The notes under the pieces were generated by a model. That model saw only the letters and a list, made by a program, of their open reading frames with translations, was not told the origin of the DNA and did no database searches. Positions 9,060-17,424 of a DNA stretch of 21,320 nt are shown piece after piece. Position 1 is the stretch's first letter, and every line of letters starts with the position of its first letter. A program made the translations under genes and the position numbers. The stretch is from Paramacrobiotus richtersi (lineage: Eukaryota; Tardigrada; Eutardigrada; Parachela; Macrobiotidae), in NCBI GenBank assembly GCA_034698045.1, contig JAQGAU010001117.1:1-21320 (forward strand), read 5' to 3'.

Positions 9060-9811
9060 ACTTGTGGGATTAAATCCACAGTTTGTTTTGTCACAATACA
9101 CTATTCAGCAACAGTTAGGTTATCCGGCTGCGTTTGCATTTGGCATTTGGAACTGAGTCAATAAAATACAAACGATTCTGCAGCAATTTAATTGACAATT
9201 TGTACGAAATCGCCAAGTCCTACAATTTTCCTTCCGCCATGGCAATGCTGTGATAAGTTAGGTCACAGATATTTCTGGATATGGATGGTTAGTGGATAAC
9301 TAATCATGTTACGGTACATGGATATATAACTACATCTGAATATTCTTTAAGTGTTTTATTTGGCACTCGCCCAGAAACATTGTTGACACGACAAAAAGTC
9401 ACATCGTGCCATATGCTTATGAACTAGGCATGGTGGATGAAAGCATAGTTAAAAACTATTATCCAATTGACTTTTATAATGACCACTGACTAGAAATAAG
9501 GACGACATGGTAGATCACGCTATGCCGGTGAAGCTCACAAAATGACGGCAGTCCATAGTATAGTTGAAAATGTTGAACTACAGTCAGCAAAATTCTGAAG
9601 CACAGGACTTCAACTTAGTTTGGTGTGTTCGCTGCAAATATTTGCAATAATAAATAATATTGGCAACATACGTATCAGGAAAACGAAGCAAGTGATGTTT
9701 TCATATTTCGTACAGTTTTATATGGAAACATGCTAGCCCACCATCAGTATCGTCCAATGATATCATTGTTCAGCTATATTAAACGGCTTGCAAATTATAA
9801 TTTATAGGGTA
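9060..9811. other. No gene recognised
   Basis: AT-rich sequence with no open frame of note on either strand and no repeat structure that I can see. Confidence 0.6.
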
Positions 9812-9812
9812 C

Positions 9813-10535
9813 CACTATAGGCACCCCCATACACCCCGAATCACTATAGGCACCCCTTTTCACACCCCCATTAATTCTAAACACTATAGGCACCCCTTTG
9901 AATGAATATCTGTTAATATTCATTACCGATGGACTAGCGCAAATAAAACCGATAAACTGCTGTTTAAAACATTAAACGCGCACAAACTATGAACATACTT
10001 ATCACATATTCGTTTTTGTAAAATCGTCATATACTTCGGAGAGGCTGTAATGTATATGTATGCCATAGCTGAAATATGTTGGGAGTGTCAGCAACCCATT
10101 AGACTTATCACTAGTTGGAAATGAGTTCCAGATGTTCGCCATTTTCTGGTGTAAATGATTCTGTAGTAAATTTAAATTAAAGTTTTAAGTCATACCGATA
10201 GGAGTCATATTTACGAAAGCCGATTCCGAGCGAACTTCGCTAGCTGATGCCAACGAGAAAGAAAAGTTCACACGTTGTCCAAAGCAACCGGCAGAAGGCC
10301 GCAAGGAGAATAAACTGTCGTTGAATAAGATTTATTAATTAATCATACCAGAAATGTTAAAATTAGATCTAAACTGGATAAAATGCGTAATCAACCGATG
10401 ACAGGGACGAACGCATAAATTAAAAATTTAAAATGTAAAAGGTGTGCCTATAGTAAGTTAATAAAGGGGTGCATCTATTAATTAATGAAAAAGGGGTGCC
10501 TGTAGTAAACGGGGGTGAAAGGGGGTGCCTATAGC
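9813..10535. mobile_element. Non-autonomous element with multiple inverted subterminal CACTATAGGCACCCC repeats
   Basis: The left end carries three exact copies of CACTATAGGCACCCC (9813-9827, 9842-9856, 9882-9896). The right end carries four inverted copies, GGGGTGCCTATAG or variants (10441-10454, about 10466, 10493-10506, 10522-10535). C-rich linkers of similar layout separate them (CACCCC-type on the left, GGGGGTG on the right). The roughly 545 bases between the clusters have no coding capacity. Arrays of short inverted subterminal repeats are typical transposase-binding sites in several DNA-transposon superfamilies. The initial CACTA recalls CACTA elements, but no 2-3 bp target duplication is evident, so the family stays open. 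Confidence 0.7.
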
Positions 10536-10539
10536 GATT

Positions 10540-10953
10540 TCCTATATTATATCATGATGGCAGAAAAAAGAACTGTATCATACTGTAGATACTAAGTATA
10601 AGTAGTAAAACGTAGTATATATTCCGTATAACATCACTATTCAGTAAAACATTAGTGTGTGTCGCGAATTCACAAATTAAGTGACACGCCCCGAAGGAAT
10701 TCCGGTTTACGGTTAGCACTTAGCAGAATAACGGCTGACCAAGGTGTCAAGCCGTCCATATAAAGTAATGCATGCACAATACTTCCATATACGTTTAAGC
10801 TGCAATATGTGATACCCACAGCCGGGGCCGGTTAAGTATCTGCTGTATACGTTGTTTGCCAAGCCGGTAACGTTTTATGTTTGGAATTAATTAAATGGTT
10901 CTATCAGGGAGATAATTAGTATAATGTAGCAAACGTTTTACATTTTTTATGTG
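10540..10953. other. No gene recognised
   Basis: No convincing exon for the first four transmembrane helices of the downstream receptor could be found here. Confidence 0.4.
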
Positions 10954-11050
10954 GTTGGTACGAAACGTGTTTGGTACGTAATATATTCGGTATGAGAAGT
11001 CGCGGTACGAGAAAGTACGGTACGAGATTTTCTGGTACGAGTTGTCGGGA
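10954..11050. repeat. Degenerate GGTACGAG tandem repeat, about 15-base period
   Basis: TGGTACG, CGGTACGAG, CGGTACGAG and TGGTACGAG recur at roughly 15-base spacing (best at 11003-11040). Because the period is a multiple of three, the minus strand reads as a repeated SYR-x-F peptide inside a 187-codon frame that overlaps the receptor exon antisense; I treat that frame as an artefact. Confidence 0.65.
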
Positions 11051-11155
11051 CGCGTTCCGACTGGGGTAAGCTGTACTTGATACGCAAAGTGAGTGACTTC
11101 AGACTGCAAGCTAAGCATGCTGGAAGAAAACGAATTCATGCCGGATTGTTTATAG

Positions 11156-11659
11156 ATGATTGTGGAGTTGTTTACGTTTTTCGAAATTCTAGCGGCTAAT
11201 CTTGTTGTCATCGGGCATTTGTGTGTTGTGCAGCACCGAAGCCTCGTTTCGCTGCGTACCAGCTCAGCCATCAAGTCGACGTTTTCGGAGAGCGCACGAC
11301 ATATTCGCCGACACAGAAGGAAAGCGCGCACATTATCGGCTTTTAATTTGCTTAGCGTGTCTGCAGCTCTGTACTTGGTTACAAAAATGCCGGTCGTGGT
11401 GTATGAACTAGGGGAGGATGGATGCTTGAAGCGTCTCTCTGACCATGAGTTCACGATCTTCCTGGCTGTTTCTTACCAGCTTATTTTCGCAAACTATTCC
11501 CTCAATTTTTTCGTTTACTGTGGAGTAAGTCGCCTGTACATGAGAGAGGCTTGGAAGATGGTGACCCGGTGCCGTCAGAAGAAGCATCTAAAAGATCCGG
11601 ACACCACAACCTCATTTGTTCCCAAGCAGCAGGATGCCGCTCAACGAAACGCACGCTGA
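11156..11659 (+). CDS. Rhodopsin-class G-protein-coupled receptor, last exon (TM5 to C-tail)
   Basis: The 167-codon frame encodes the C-terminal part of a class A receptor: TM5 (residues about 5-27), a basic third intracellular loop (28-57, with RRHRRK), TM6 (58-84, with MP in place of the usual WxP), an extracellular loop, TM7 (97-123) and a cytoplasmic tail. TM7 contains NYSLNFFVYC, where NFFVY takes the place of NPxxY; this form is typical of invertebrate FMRFamide-like neuropeptide receptors, so a peptide receptor at the plasma membrane coupling to G proteins is likely. A TAG lies immediately before the ATG and TTTATAG forms an acceptor there, so this is best read as the 3' terminal exon. 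TM1-TM4, the DRY motif and the upstream exons were not found in the window. It could therefore be either a gene with distant exons or a truncated copy. The reading frame is intact. Confidence 0.8.
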   Translation: MIVELFTFFEILAANLVVIGHLCVVQHRSLVSLRTSSAIKSTFSESARHIRRHRRKARTLSAFNLLSVSAALYLVTKMPVVVYELGEDGCLKRLSDHEFTIFLAVSYQLIFANYSLNFFVYCGVSRLYMREAWKMVTRCRQKKHLKDPDTTTSFVPKQQDAAQRNAR

Positions 11660-11798
11660 ATGGTACCCGCTGGATGTGCGTTTGGGATGTCAACCACTGG
11701 ACGCACGCTTGCGTTTCCTAGCACTTGCACTTTGTTGTCTCTAGTATGAGATTACTAAGTTTTGCATTTAACAATTTTAACTGAAAACGTCGATCCAG

Positions 11799-11804
11799 AA
11801 TAAA
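11799..11804 (+). terminator. PolyA signal AATAAA of the receptor gene
   Basis: AATAAA about 140 bases downstream of the receptor stop codon at 11657-11659, a normal 3' UTR distance. It supports 11156-11659 being the true terminal exon. Confidence 0.65.
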
Positions 11805-11809
11805 CAGAA

Positions 11810-13085
11810 AATGACATTCAATGCGCGAACGTTTTCTCGCACAAATCCATATACATACTTAAGGCCCCAAGCAGTGATGTAGACAGCGGTTTTGATGGGT
11901 TCCGAATTCCGAATGTTTCTTTAAGCCTGCGCACGTAATAATGGGGATCCGGTATAGAAATGATTGCTCTGTTGTATTCTGAGTGATCTCTCTGCCCCTT
12001 TCACCCAACCGCAGCAAAAAAACAGGTGCGTTGTTCGCCCTATGCAAAAAGTCTTAGCTCTGTTGTGCTCGTTAAACTCCATAAAACTTGTCTTGCGAGA
12101 TATTGTTGGAAATATCAGAATATTTGTCGCGTTCTGACCCGAGATGGGCAGAATCGGTTGATAATGGCGTCGATAAAATGTAGATGACAATAGTACGTTA
12201 CATTCTTTAATTGTTATGTCCGGATTGTCGGCTTGTGCGATTGTGGGCATAAATGTTACAGTCAATGACGATATACCATTGTTCATGCAAAGAATCGAAG
12301 ATTGAGATGGCCCTGTAGCGTCTTCAAAAAATTGTTTTCAGCTCTGCGGGTTCTTACAGCCGCCTGTTTGCTGTCGCGTATCGCACATTCCTGTTAATCT
12401 TTATTTGGATTTTACATAGTCAAGGTTAAAATAAGAGCTCAAATACGATCTCGACTTACAATAAAAACTCCGTACAGTTCAACTCAAATTAAGAAACCAA
12501 CTTTATATCCTAGTGAGAAAAAAAATGTGGACGATAGTTACAGATACAGTAGTGTAGATTTTACTTATGGGCGACATATTTTTGCTACTGAGTTTATTTT
12601 ATTAACGAGACTTCATCGGGTTCACTTAATAGTTTATACTCCCTGAAAGCATTCCAAAATAATTTTTACATAAAGTAACACTAAAAAAACCTAAAAGTGG
12701 TTGAAATAACACGCGAACTTATGTCCACAGTCGTCGCGAAAACAAAAAGCGAAACTCATGCGTTGATGAATCTGGTTAGCGCGGCCATTGACGTATTTCT
12801 CCTGACTATACAGTCCAGTTTTAAAATTTTCTATTACTTGTCAGACAAATGATTCTGAAATGTTTTAATATAGTTTGGTTAACGAAGCAAAATCACAGGC
12901 AAAAATATGCAGACCACATTAAGTCACGACCGTTAGACACAAGGAACAATTCAGGACTGTTTCTCTTTTTAAAATTTAAACGACTTTTTAAAAAAAGTTT
13001 TATGCAGGTGCCAGAAAATCATAATAATTGCTGATGCCCTGTTACGTTTGGAAAACTTTGATGATCTCTGTTGCGATGAGTGCAG
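11810..13085. other. No confirmed gene; one orphan minus-strand frame (12334-11921)
   Basis: On the minus strand a frame open from just below a TGA near 12340 to a stop at 11921 has an ATG at 12286 and a varied, protein-like composition (for example ITIKECNVLLSSTFYRRHY, SGQNATNILIFP with one N-glycosylation sequon). It could be an exon, with a possible acceptor CCCGCAG upstream, but no family is recognised. From 12400 to 13085 the sequence is AT-rich and empty. Confidence 0.25.
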
Positions 13086-13245
13086 CGATTGTGTGCGGAT
13101 TGTGCAAAAAATCACGAAATTTTGTGATTCTTGGCTAGTCAGATAGTTGGATTGAGGGAGGAGTCGGATTGTGGACGTGGCAAATCAGAGACATTCGGCA
13201 AACAATCTGTACCCACCCACAATCGCACAATCCAAAGAACAATCT
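13086..13245. repeat. Cluster of GATTGTG / CACAATC motifs in inverted arrangement
   Basis: The left side has GCGATTGTG and GGATTGTGC (13085-13104), followed by the palindrome AATCACGAAATTTTGTGATT and another GGATTGTG near 13168. The right side has CACAATCGCACAATCC and ACAATC (13219-13245). The arrangement resembles the ends of a short inverted-repeat element of about 160 bp. No clear target duplication was seen. Confidence 0.5.
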
Positions 13246-13359
13246 AAGAATGTAACGTACTAATCAATCGAAGCAGCCATTTCATGGACTATCTAATTAC
13301 CGATTAGCTTTTGATAGACCGGGTTATAGATGGTTCAGGATTCTCAATTCATGATTCTT

Positions 13360-13455
13360 AGTTTACTTGTTTGTTTACTTCTTGGGTTACTCCTTAAGTT
13401 AACTTCTTGGGTTTCGTTTTTGTTTATTTCCTAGTTTACCTTCTTAGCTTCAGCT
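13360..13455. repeat. Pyrimidine-rich degenerate repeat (GTTTACTTCTT-like)
   Basis: Variants of TAGTTTAC, GTTTACTTCTTGGG, AGTTAACTTCTTGGG and AGTTTACCTTCTTAG recur about every 20 bases. Low-complexity sequence with no coding meaning. Confidence 0.6.
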
Positions 13456-13502
13456 TCTTACAAGTAAGCATTTTCGGGCATGACTCAGAAATAACAAAGT
13501 CA

Positions 13503-13808
13503 TTCATGCCGGTATGATCTAGTAAAGATGGGCAACATTTAGCAGTTTTTTAGTGATGTACAGGCACAAACGCTACAAAGTAATGCATTTTCAAAGTTAT
13601 TAATGTGTGAGTTGACTTAACGTAGCCGTCTACAAGCGATGGTTCAGAAGGTTACGATCTTGAACCATCGCTCGTAGACGGCTATGTTAAGCCAACTTAC
13701 ATTTAAATAACTTTGAAAATTCATAACTTTTCACCGTTTGTGCCAGTACATGATTAAAAAATTGTTAAATGTTGTACACTATTAAATGCTAGATCATACT
13801 GGAATGTC
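13503..13808. mobile_element. Large imperfect palindrome (foldback/MITE-like element), about 305 bp
   Basis: Left arm 13503-13655 pairs with right arm 13656-13808 with only a few mismatches and small gaps. Examples are GGTATGATCTAG with CTAGATCATACT, GGCACAAACG with CGTTTGTGCC, CAAAGTTATT with AATAACTTTG, and TAGCCGTCTAC with GTAGACGGCTA. The centre is near 13655 with a very short loop. GTCA at 13499-13502 and 13806-13809 could be a target duplication but may be chance. It has no ORF. The near full-length fold means any transcript would form a long double-stranded RNA hairpin. Confidence 0.85.
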
Positions 13809-13809
13809 A

Positions 13810-14018
13810 CAAGAATCATTTGTCAAAAAGGTCGTTCGAACAAATAAAATGGACGAAATGTCGAGCGATGTACTGTTAGTCCACTAAAAGGAGTATTCGA
13901 TTTATTGTCAGGCTTTCTAATGTCTGGAAGAAGATTGAACCCGTTCGAATTGTTGTGACGCGGTCATCCTGAATCTACAGGCGTGGCAGATTCATTACTA
14001 GTAGTAGTGGCTTCTTGT
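13810..14018. other. Spacer between two palindromes; nothing recognised
   Basis: No open frame or motif of note. Confidence 0.5.
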
Positions 14019-14332
14019 ACTCCAGCGCTAACCGTGATTCCGGTCCAGTCGACGTTTACCATGGTAGTTCTCCCGATCATATATGTCCGATGCGACAGAT
14101 GATAATCGACGATCAAGATATTTTGCCGATGTTTCTTGTTTACAAGGTCTCAAAAGAAGCCGGTCAGTTCCGCCCTCGTCTTCGCGGTCGTATCCAGTTC
14201 ATTTTCACACCTCGTAAACAGGAAAGAAGTACAAAATATCTCGGTCATCGATTGCCATTTGTCGCATTAGATATTCTGACCGTGAGAACGACCATCGTAG
14301 TAGTCGTGGACAAGACGGTAGCGAGCTGGAGT
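14019..14332. repeat. Second large imperfect inverted repeat, about 155-base arms
   Basis: The reverse complement of 14180-14332 aligns with 14019-14175. Paired blocks are ACTCCAGC (14019-14026) with 14325-14332, GATGGT-GTTCTC, ATGCGACA (14090-14097) with 14260-14267, AGATATTTTG, and GTTTAC-AGGT. In the best 68-base part I count roughly three-quarters identity, so this is older than the palindrome at 13503. Both arms can be read in the same local frame as MRQM, IDD, DIL, F, VY, so the arms may descend from an inverted duplication of a coding segment. A direct repeat of TTTTCTAACCAAA follows at 14335-14363. The 119-codon frame across it is explained by the palindrome. Confidence 0.75.
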
Positions 14333-14374
14333 AATTTTCTAACCAAAGGCTTTTCTAACCAAAAGCCAAGGTAA

Positions 14375-15046
14375 GAGTTTTATAGATCCGCATACTTGTG
14401 AAAATATGAAAATACTTATTTGTTGCACTCAAAAAATGAGCACTTCACAAGAACGTACTTCACAAGATGGTTATTAGAAGTACCACGCTCACAAATAACG
14501 ACCATTTCCTTTCCGGCGTAAAATACTAATGTTTTGAAGAAAAAAACCACAAATGGTCTCTGGTTGCCTATCAACCAACAGTGACCAACAGCAATGAATG
14601 AATGAATTTTACATTACAAAAGCGTTCTTTCTCCGGAATGTTATTGAGCTCGTAATCATAAAAATGTTACTAAAGTTGTACCGGTAGTTGCTGAAACTGC
14701 TTTTGCAAAGTGCAGACAATTAAAAATTGATTCCAATTACGTACAGTGATTGTTTTGCACACTGTCACATAAATGCACACTACTATATGTAACCACTAAA
14801 GTCCACGTTACCATGGGTAGCGCGTAACACGAAATTTTGCGCTACAGGCTTTGAATGGACATTTGCTTTATGATTACAGTACTTATCAATCCAAAAACGT
14901 CAACTTATAGATACAGTACATATTCGTAAAAGTAAGCATAAGATGCAACCCGTATCCTAACTGTTGCTACAGTTCTGCCTGTGCCATCACAAGTTGTTTA
15001 AATAGAATGATTATTAATTTTCTTATCAAAAACGGGTTCTCGGCCT
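14375..15046. other. No gene recognised
   Basis: AT-rich, with a short GAATGAATGAAT run at 14594-14605 and no domain-bearing frame. Confidence 0.5.
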
Positions 15047-15364
15047 TTGAAACCTGACTACAGTTATAAAAGAATACCGTTCTTATACTCTAGTACATAC
15101 TTTTCTTATACTTCTACAGTAATTGGAAATTACACGCATGCTACTATAATAGTGCTAACAAGCAGATGGTTGGAACTGCTGGCTCGAAATTTGTTGATTG
15201 GGAACCATCGTGTTCAGATGGGTTCGTTCCCGCCTAGCCTGGACCAATATGCATTCCTGACTCCTGAGCTCCAGTGGCTTTTCCATACTCTAATAGATAA
15301 CAAGTCAAAAACTGTGCATAATTGGGCACCGATCATAGCGTGCAAGTGCAAACAAAACACATGA
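15047..15364 (+). other. Unrecognised open frame, possible terminal exon
   Basis: The frame is open for 105 codons to TGA 15362-15364 but has no ATG at its start (TTG only). From about residue 43 the peptide looks globular (RWLELLARNLLIGNHRV, LTPELQWLFHTLID), and an acceptor-like AACAAGCAG precedes that part at about 15166. AATAAA lies at 15524-15529, 160 bases after the stop. No family is recognised; it could be a last exon or chance. Confidence 0.25.
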
Positions 15365-15723
15365 AGTAACGTCTTGGACGCGCCTTTGCGTCAGCGGTAT
15401 TTCATAAATCTTTGAAAAAAATATGTGACATCAGAGTGTACATTGTTTCGATTTTTAAATTTTCTTAAACTGTGCTATATAAAAAATGAAACGTAGACGC
15501 AATGCACTTCATCAGACCATTTTAATAAACAACACAACTATCCAGTTCATTAACTTCATTTTGTTTCCACGAAAGGCTAAAGCACATATCTAATTAACTG
15601 AAACTCAGGTAAGATGACCTAAGACCAGTTAGTAACTGAGAACTGACACTAAAAGCAAGAATAACTAACTCACATAGACAACAACAAAATGCCGGAAATG
15701 TCAGGCAAAACCGTCATTCAAAT
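15365..15723. other. No gene recognised
   Basis: Contains only an AATAAA at 15524-15529 and AT-rich sequence; it may be the 3' flank of the frame above and the distal upstream region of the peptide gene that follows. Confidence 0.4.
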
Positions 15724-15815
15724 TTATCAGCATCCGTCATCAGTGTCATTAACGCTGTTGTTGACCGTTTATCTGGTGTTGAATGTGCGAACTATTTATG
15801 TCAAAATATTTATCT
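15724..15815. promoter_or_regulatory. Three GATA-type sites upstream of the defensin-like gene
   Basis: WGATAR sites on the minus strand occur at 15724-15729 (TTATCA), 15769-15774 (TTATCT) and 15810-15815 (TTATCT), all within about 120 bases of the TATA box. GATA factors control fat-body and gut immune effectors in insects and nematodes, so the cluster is suggestive. Short motifs of this kind are also common by chance in AT-rich DNA. Confidence 0.35.
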
Positions 15816-15842
15816 GATGATTGTACGCAAGGGTTTGTCATG

Positions 15843-15849
15843 TATAAAA
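15843..15849 (+). promoter_or_regulatory. TATA box of the defensin-like gene
   Basis: TATAAAA about 103 bases before the ATG at 15952. A start site about 30 bases downstream would leave a 5' UTR of roughly 75-80 bases. The location fits the gene and no competing ATG intervenes. Confidence 0.6.
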
Positions 15850-15951
15850 CGTCAGTAGCACCATTCTCGATTGTACAGGTCTGGTAACTGTGAGCGCGGT
15901 CTATTATAAGTTCCGTCATTGCACGTTTTCAACTTCGACACCAGATCAAGA

Positions 15952-17424
15952 ATGTACCGCTTTTTAACATTCATATTGGCAATCGCTCTTCTCTGCAACA
16001 CTGCCTGGGCGGATCAACCTGACGTACTGCGAGGTCTGTATTCTATATTATATAGGTTATAACTGCTTATTTCCTACCATATGTAGTTCAAATTTTTCGT
16101 TTCCGACTGGCATTACTAAGAACAGGATTGTATGCATGAGTTCACACAGTACATGTATTTATGATGTTGGCTAATTCAGTGAGAACTTGACAGTTTGCTC
16201 TGATACCGTAGCTGTAAACAAGAAACCGTTTATCATTAACATCGAGGTTCGTGACTGCTATGGTTTGAGCGCACCTTTTTGTTGATAACACGAGTAGACT
16301 TACCGTTTCATACATTTTTGTATTCATACTTATTAGAAGAGGAGAATTTTCACGAGGAGCACATAAGGAGCTCTTTCCGAATAGTATTCACTGCACAAGA
16401 AGTAAATGCATGTTCGGTGAAGTATTAGACTTTTACTATCTTTGTCATCATGGATCATCCTGTAAGAGCAGACTGTCTTAGAGCAGTAAACGTAGATAGC
16501 GCCCACACATCGGGCTGAATAACATGATGCAGAAGTCCCTCGAGAGCGCGGGTTATCTATGTCAGGGAGAGCCTCCGGGAATGCCCACGGCCGGTCGACG
16601 GAAAGAGACCAGACGGTATGACCTTAATTCCTGTCCGGCAGGGAAAGGCCGTAGTATGGGATGCCACATGCTCATGTGCAGTTGCTGACTCGTAAGTCCA
16701 AGGTAGTGCCAGGAAAGCCGAACATGTTACACGGCTTGCCGAAAACAAGAAGCGGCGTCGTTATGGTTTCCTGGAGGAGCACGGCTATTTGTTCTACCCT
16801 TCATCGGTTGAAACTTTTGGAACTTCGGGCTCAGCGTATAATTACTGGGATCATTTAGTTTGCCGGACGTAAGATTCGTGGTTGGAACGGGAGAGTCCTG
16901 ATCCACTGCATTTATTAAGCACAGAACTAGCTAAGCCGTTGTTAAGGTTTATGCAGCATCAGTTTTGTGTACTTTGCCCTCACGTTTCAAGGTTTCTGGT
17001 AACGATTTTGGTTGTTGTTTCTTTGATGTTTAAACTTTTGTAGTCTCCATTCGCTGACTTTGTGTAATGCCCATTCTTGTTCATTATCATTCATCCTATC
17101 TTTGGAATTCCACAATTCAGCCTTATTTACGTCACAGCGATGAGAGATCGACTGACCCATATGTTGTAATATGTGCCGCATTGGCGATGCTTCACCACTT
17201 GAGAAGAATTTGTGTTAATTACAGATCTCAAATCCATTCCAGGAGATTGGGAAAACGAGGCCTCGGGCGCCGAAGGCTATCTGATGCGACAGAAACGAGG
17301 ATGCTATCTGACGGGGGAAGGATGCTACGCCGCCGATGCTACGCTGCTCCGCTGCTTTACCAAATGCGGCAGCGGCAATCCTGCCAAATGCAACATCAGA
17401 AACCAGTGCTACTGTGGTTGTTAG
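15952..17424 (+). CDS. Drosomycin-type CS-alpha-beta peptide precursor (two exons)
   Basis: Exons 15952-16033 and 17225-17424 join in phase 1 across a 1,191-base GT..AG intron (acceptor TTAATTACAG) to give a 93-residue preproprotein. Residues 1-20 are a typical signal peptide (MYRF, hydrophobic core, cleavage after AWA). Residues 21-52 form an acidic propeptide ending in RQKR, a furin-type site. The mature peptide is 41 residues with eight cysteines spaced C-X6-C-X9-C-X3-C-X7-C-X5-C-X-C-X-C. The CX3C plus CXC pair is the signature of the cysteine-stabilised alpha/beta fold, and eight cysteines with one at the very C-terminus resemble drosomycin and plant defensins. Known members are secreted antimicrobial, mainly antifungal, peptides; some channel-acting venom peptides share the fold. 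An innate-immune role is inferred. A TATA box and GATA-type sites lie upstream; the intron carries a retroelement relic. No canonical polyA hexamer was seen close downstream. Confidence 0.85.
16034..16527. other. First part of the defensin-like gene intron; nothing else recognised
   Basis: Starts with the GTCTGT donor at 16034. No further exon in a compatible phase or motif was found before the retroelement relic. Confidence 0.5.
16528..16872 (+). pseudogene. Non-LTR retrotransposon ORF fragment (C-terminal RT-polyprotein type) inside an intron
   Basis: A single frame carries the hallmark of the region after the reverse transcriptase in many invertebrate LINE-type polyproteins: [23 protein letters not shown], then (after one in-frame TAA at 16693-16695) [31 protein letters not shown] and [12 protein letters not shown], ending at TAA 16870. 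The family form is roughly KRPDGLTLIPW..G..LVWDVT...A..AE..K..KY..L...Y.F.P...ET.G. Only this 3' fragment is present; there is no RT YxDD, no endonuclease and no tail repeat. It has the same orientation as the host gene and presumably inserted into the intron as a 5'-truncated copy. Non-functional. Confidence 0.8.
16873..17224. other. Second part of the defensin-like gene intron
   Basis: Ends in TTGTGTTAATTACAG at 17210-17224, a good branch-region/acceptor sequence. Short frames on both strands show no domain. Confidence 0.5.

Noticed and set aside
11063-11070. GGGGTAAGC as the donor of an exon joined to the receptor exon at 11156
   Set aside because: The phase-compatible upstream frame is only 20-odd codons made of the GGTACGAG repeat and has no receptor motif.
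10891-11454. 187-codon minus-strand ORF, the longest complete frame in the window
   Set aside because: It is antisense to the receptor exon and ends in a translated 15-base tandem repeat; the plus strand carries clear TM6 and TM7 motifs.
14015-14374. 119-codon plus-strand ORF
   Set aside because: It spans both arms of the imperfect palindrome 14019-14332; the second half is the antisense of the first, so it cannot be a normal protein.
16557-16748. Minus-strand ORF of 63 codons
   Set aside because: Antisense shadow of the retroelement fragment, whose plus-strand frame carries the recognisable motifs.
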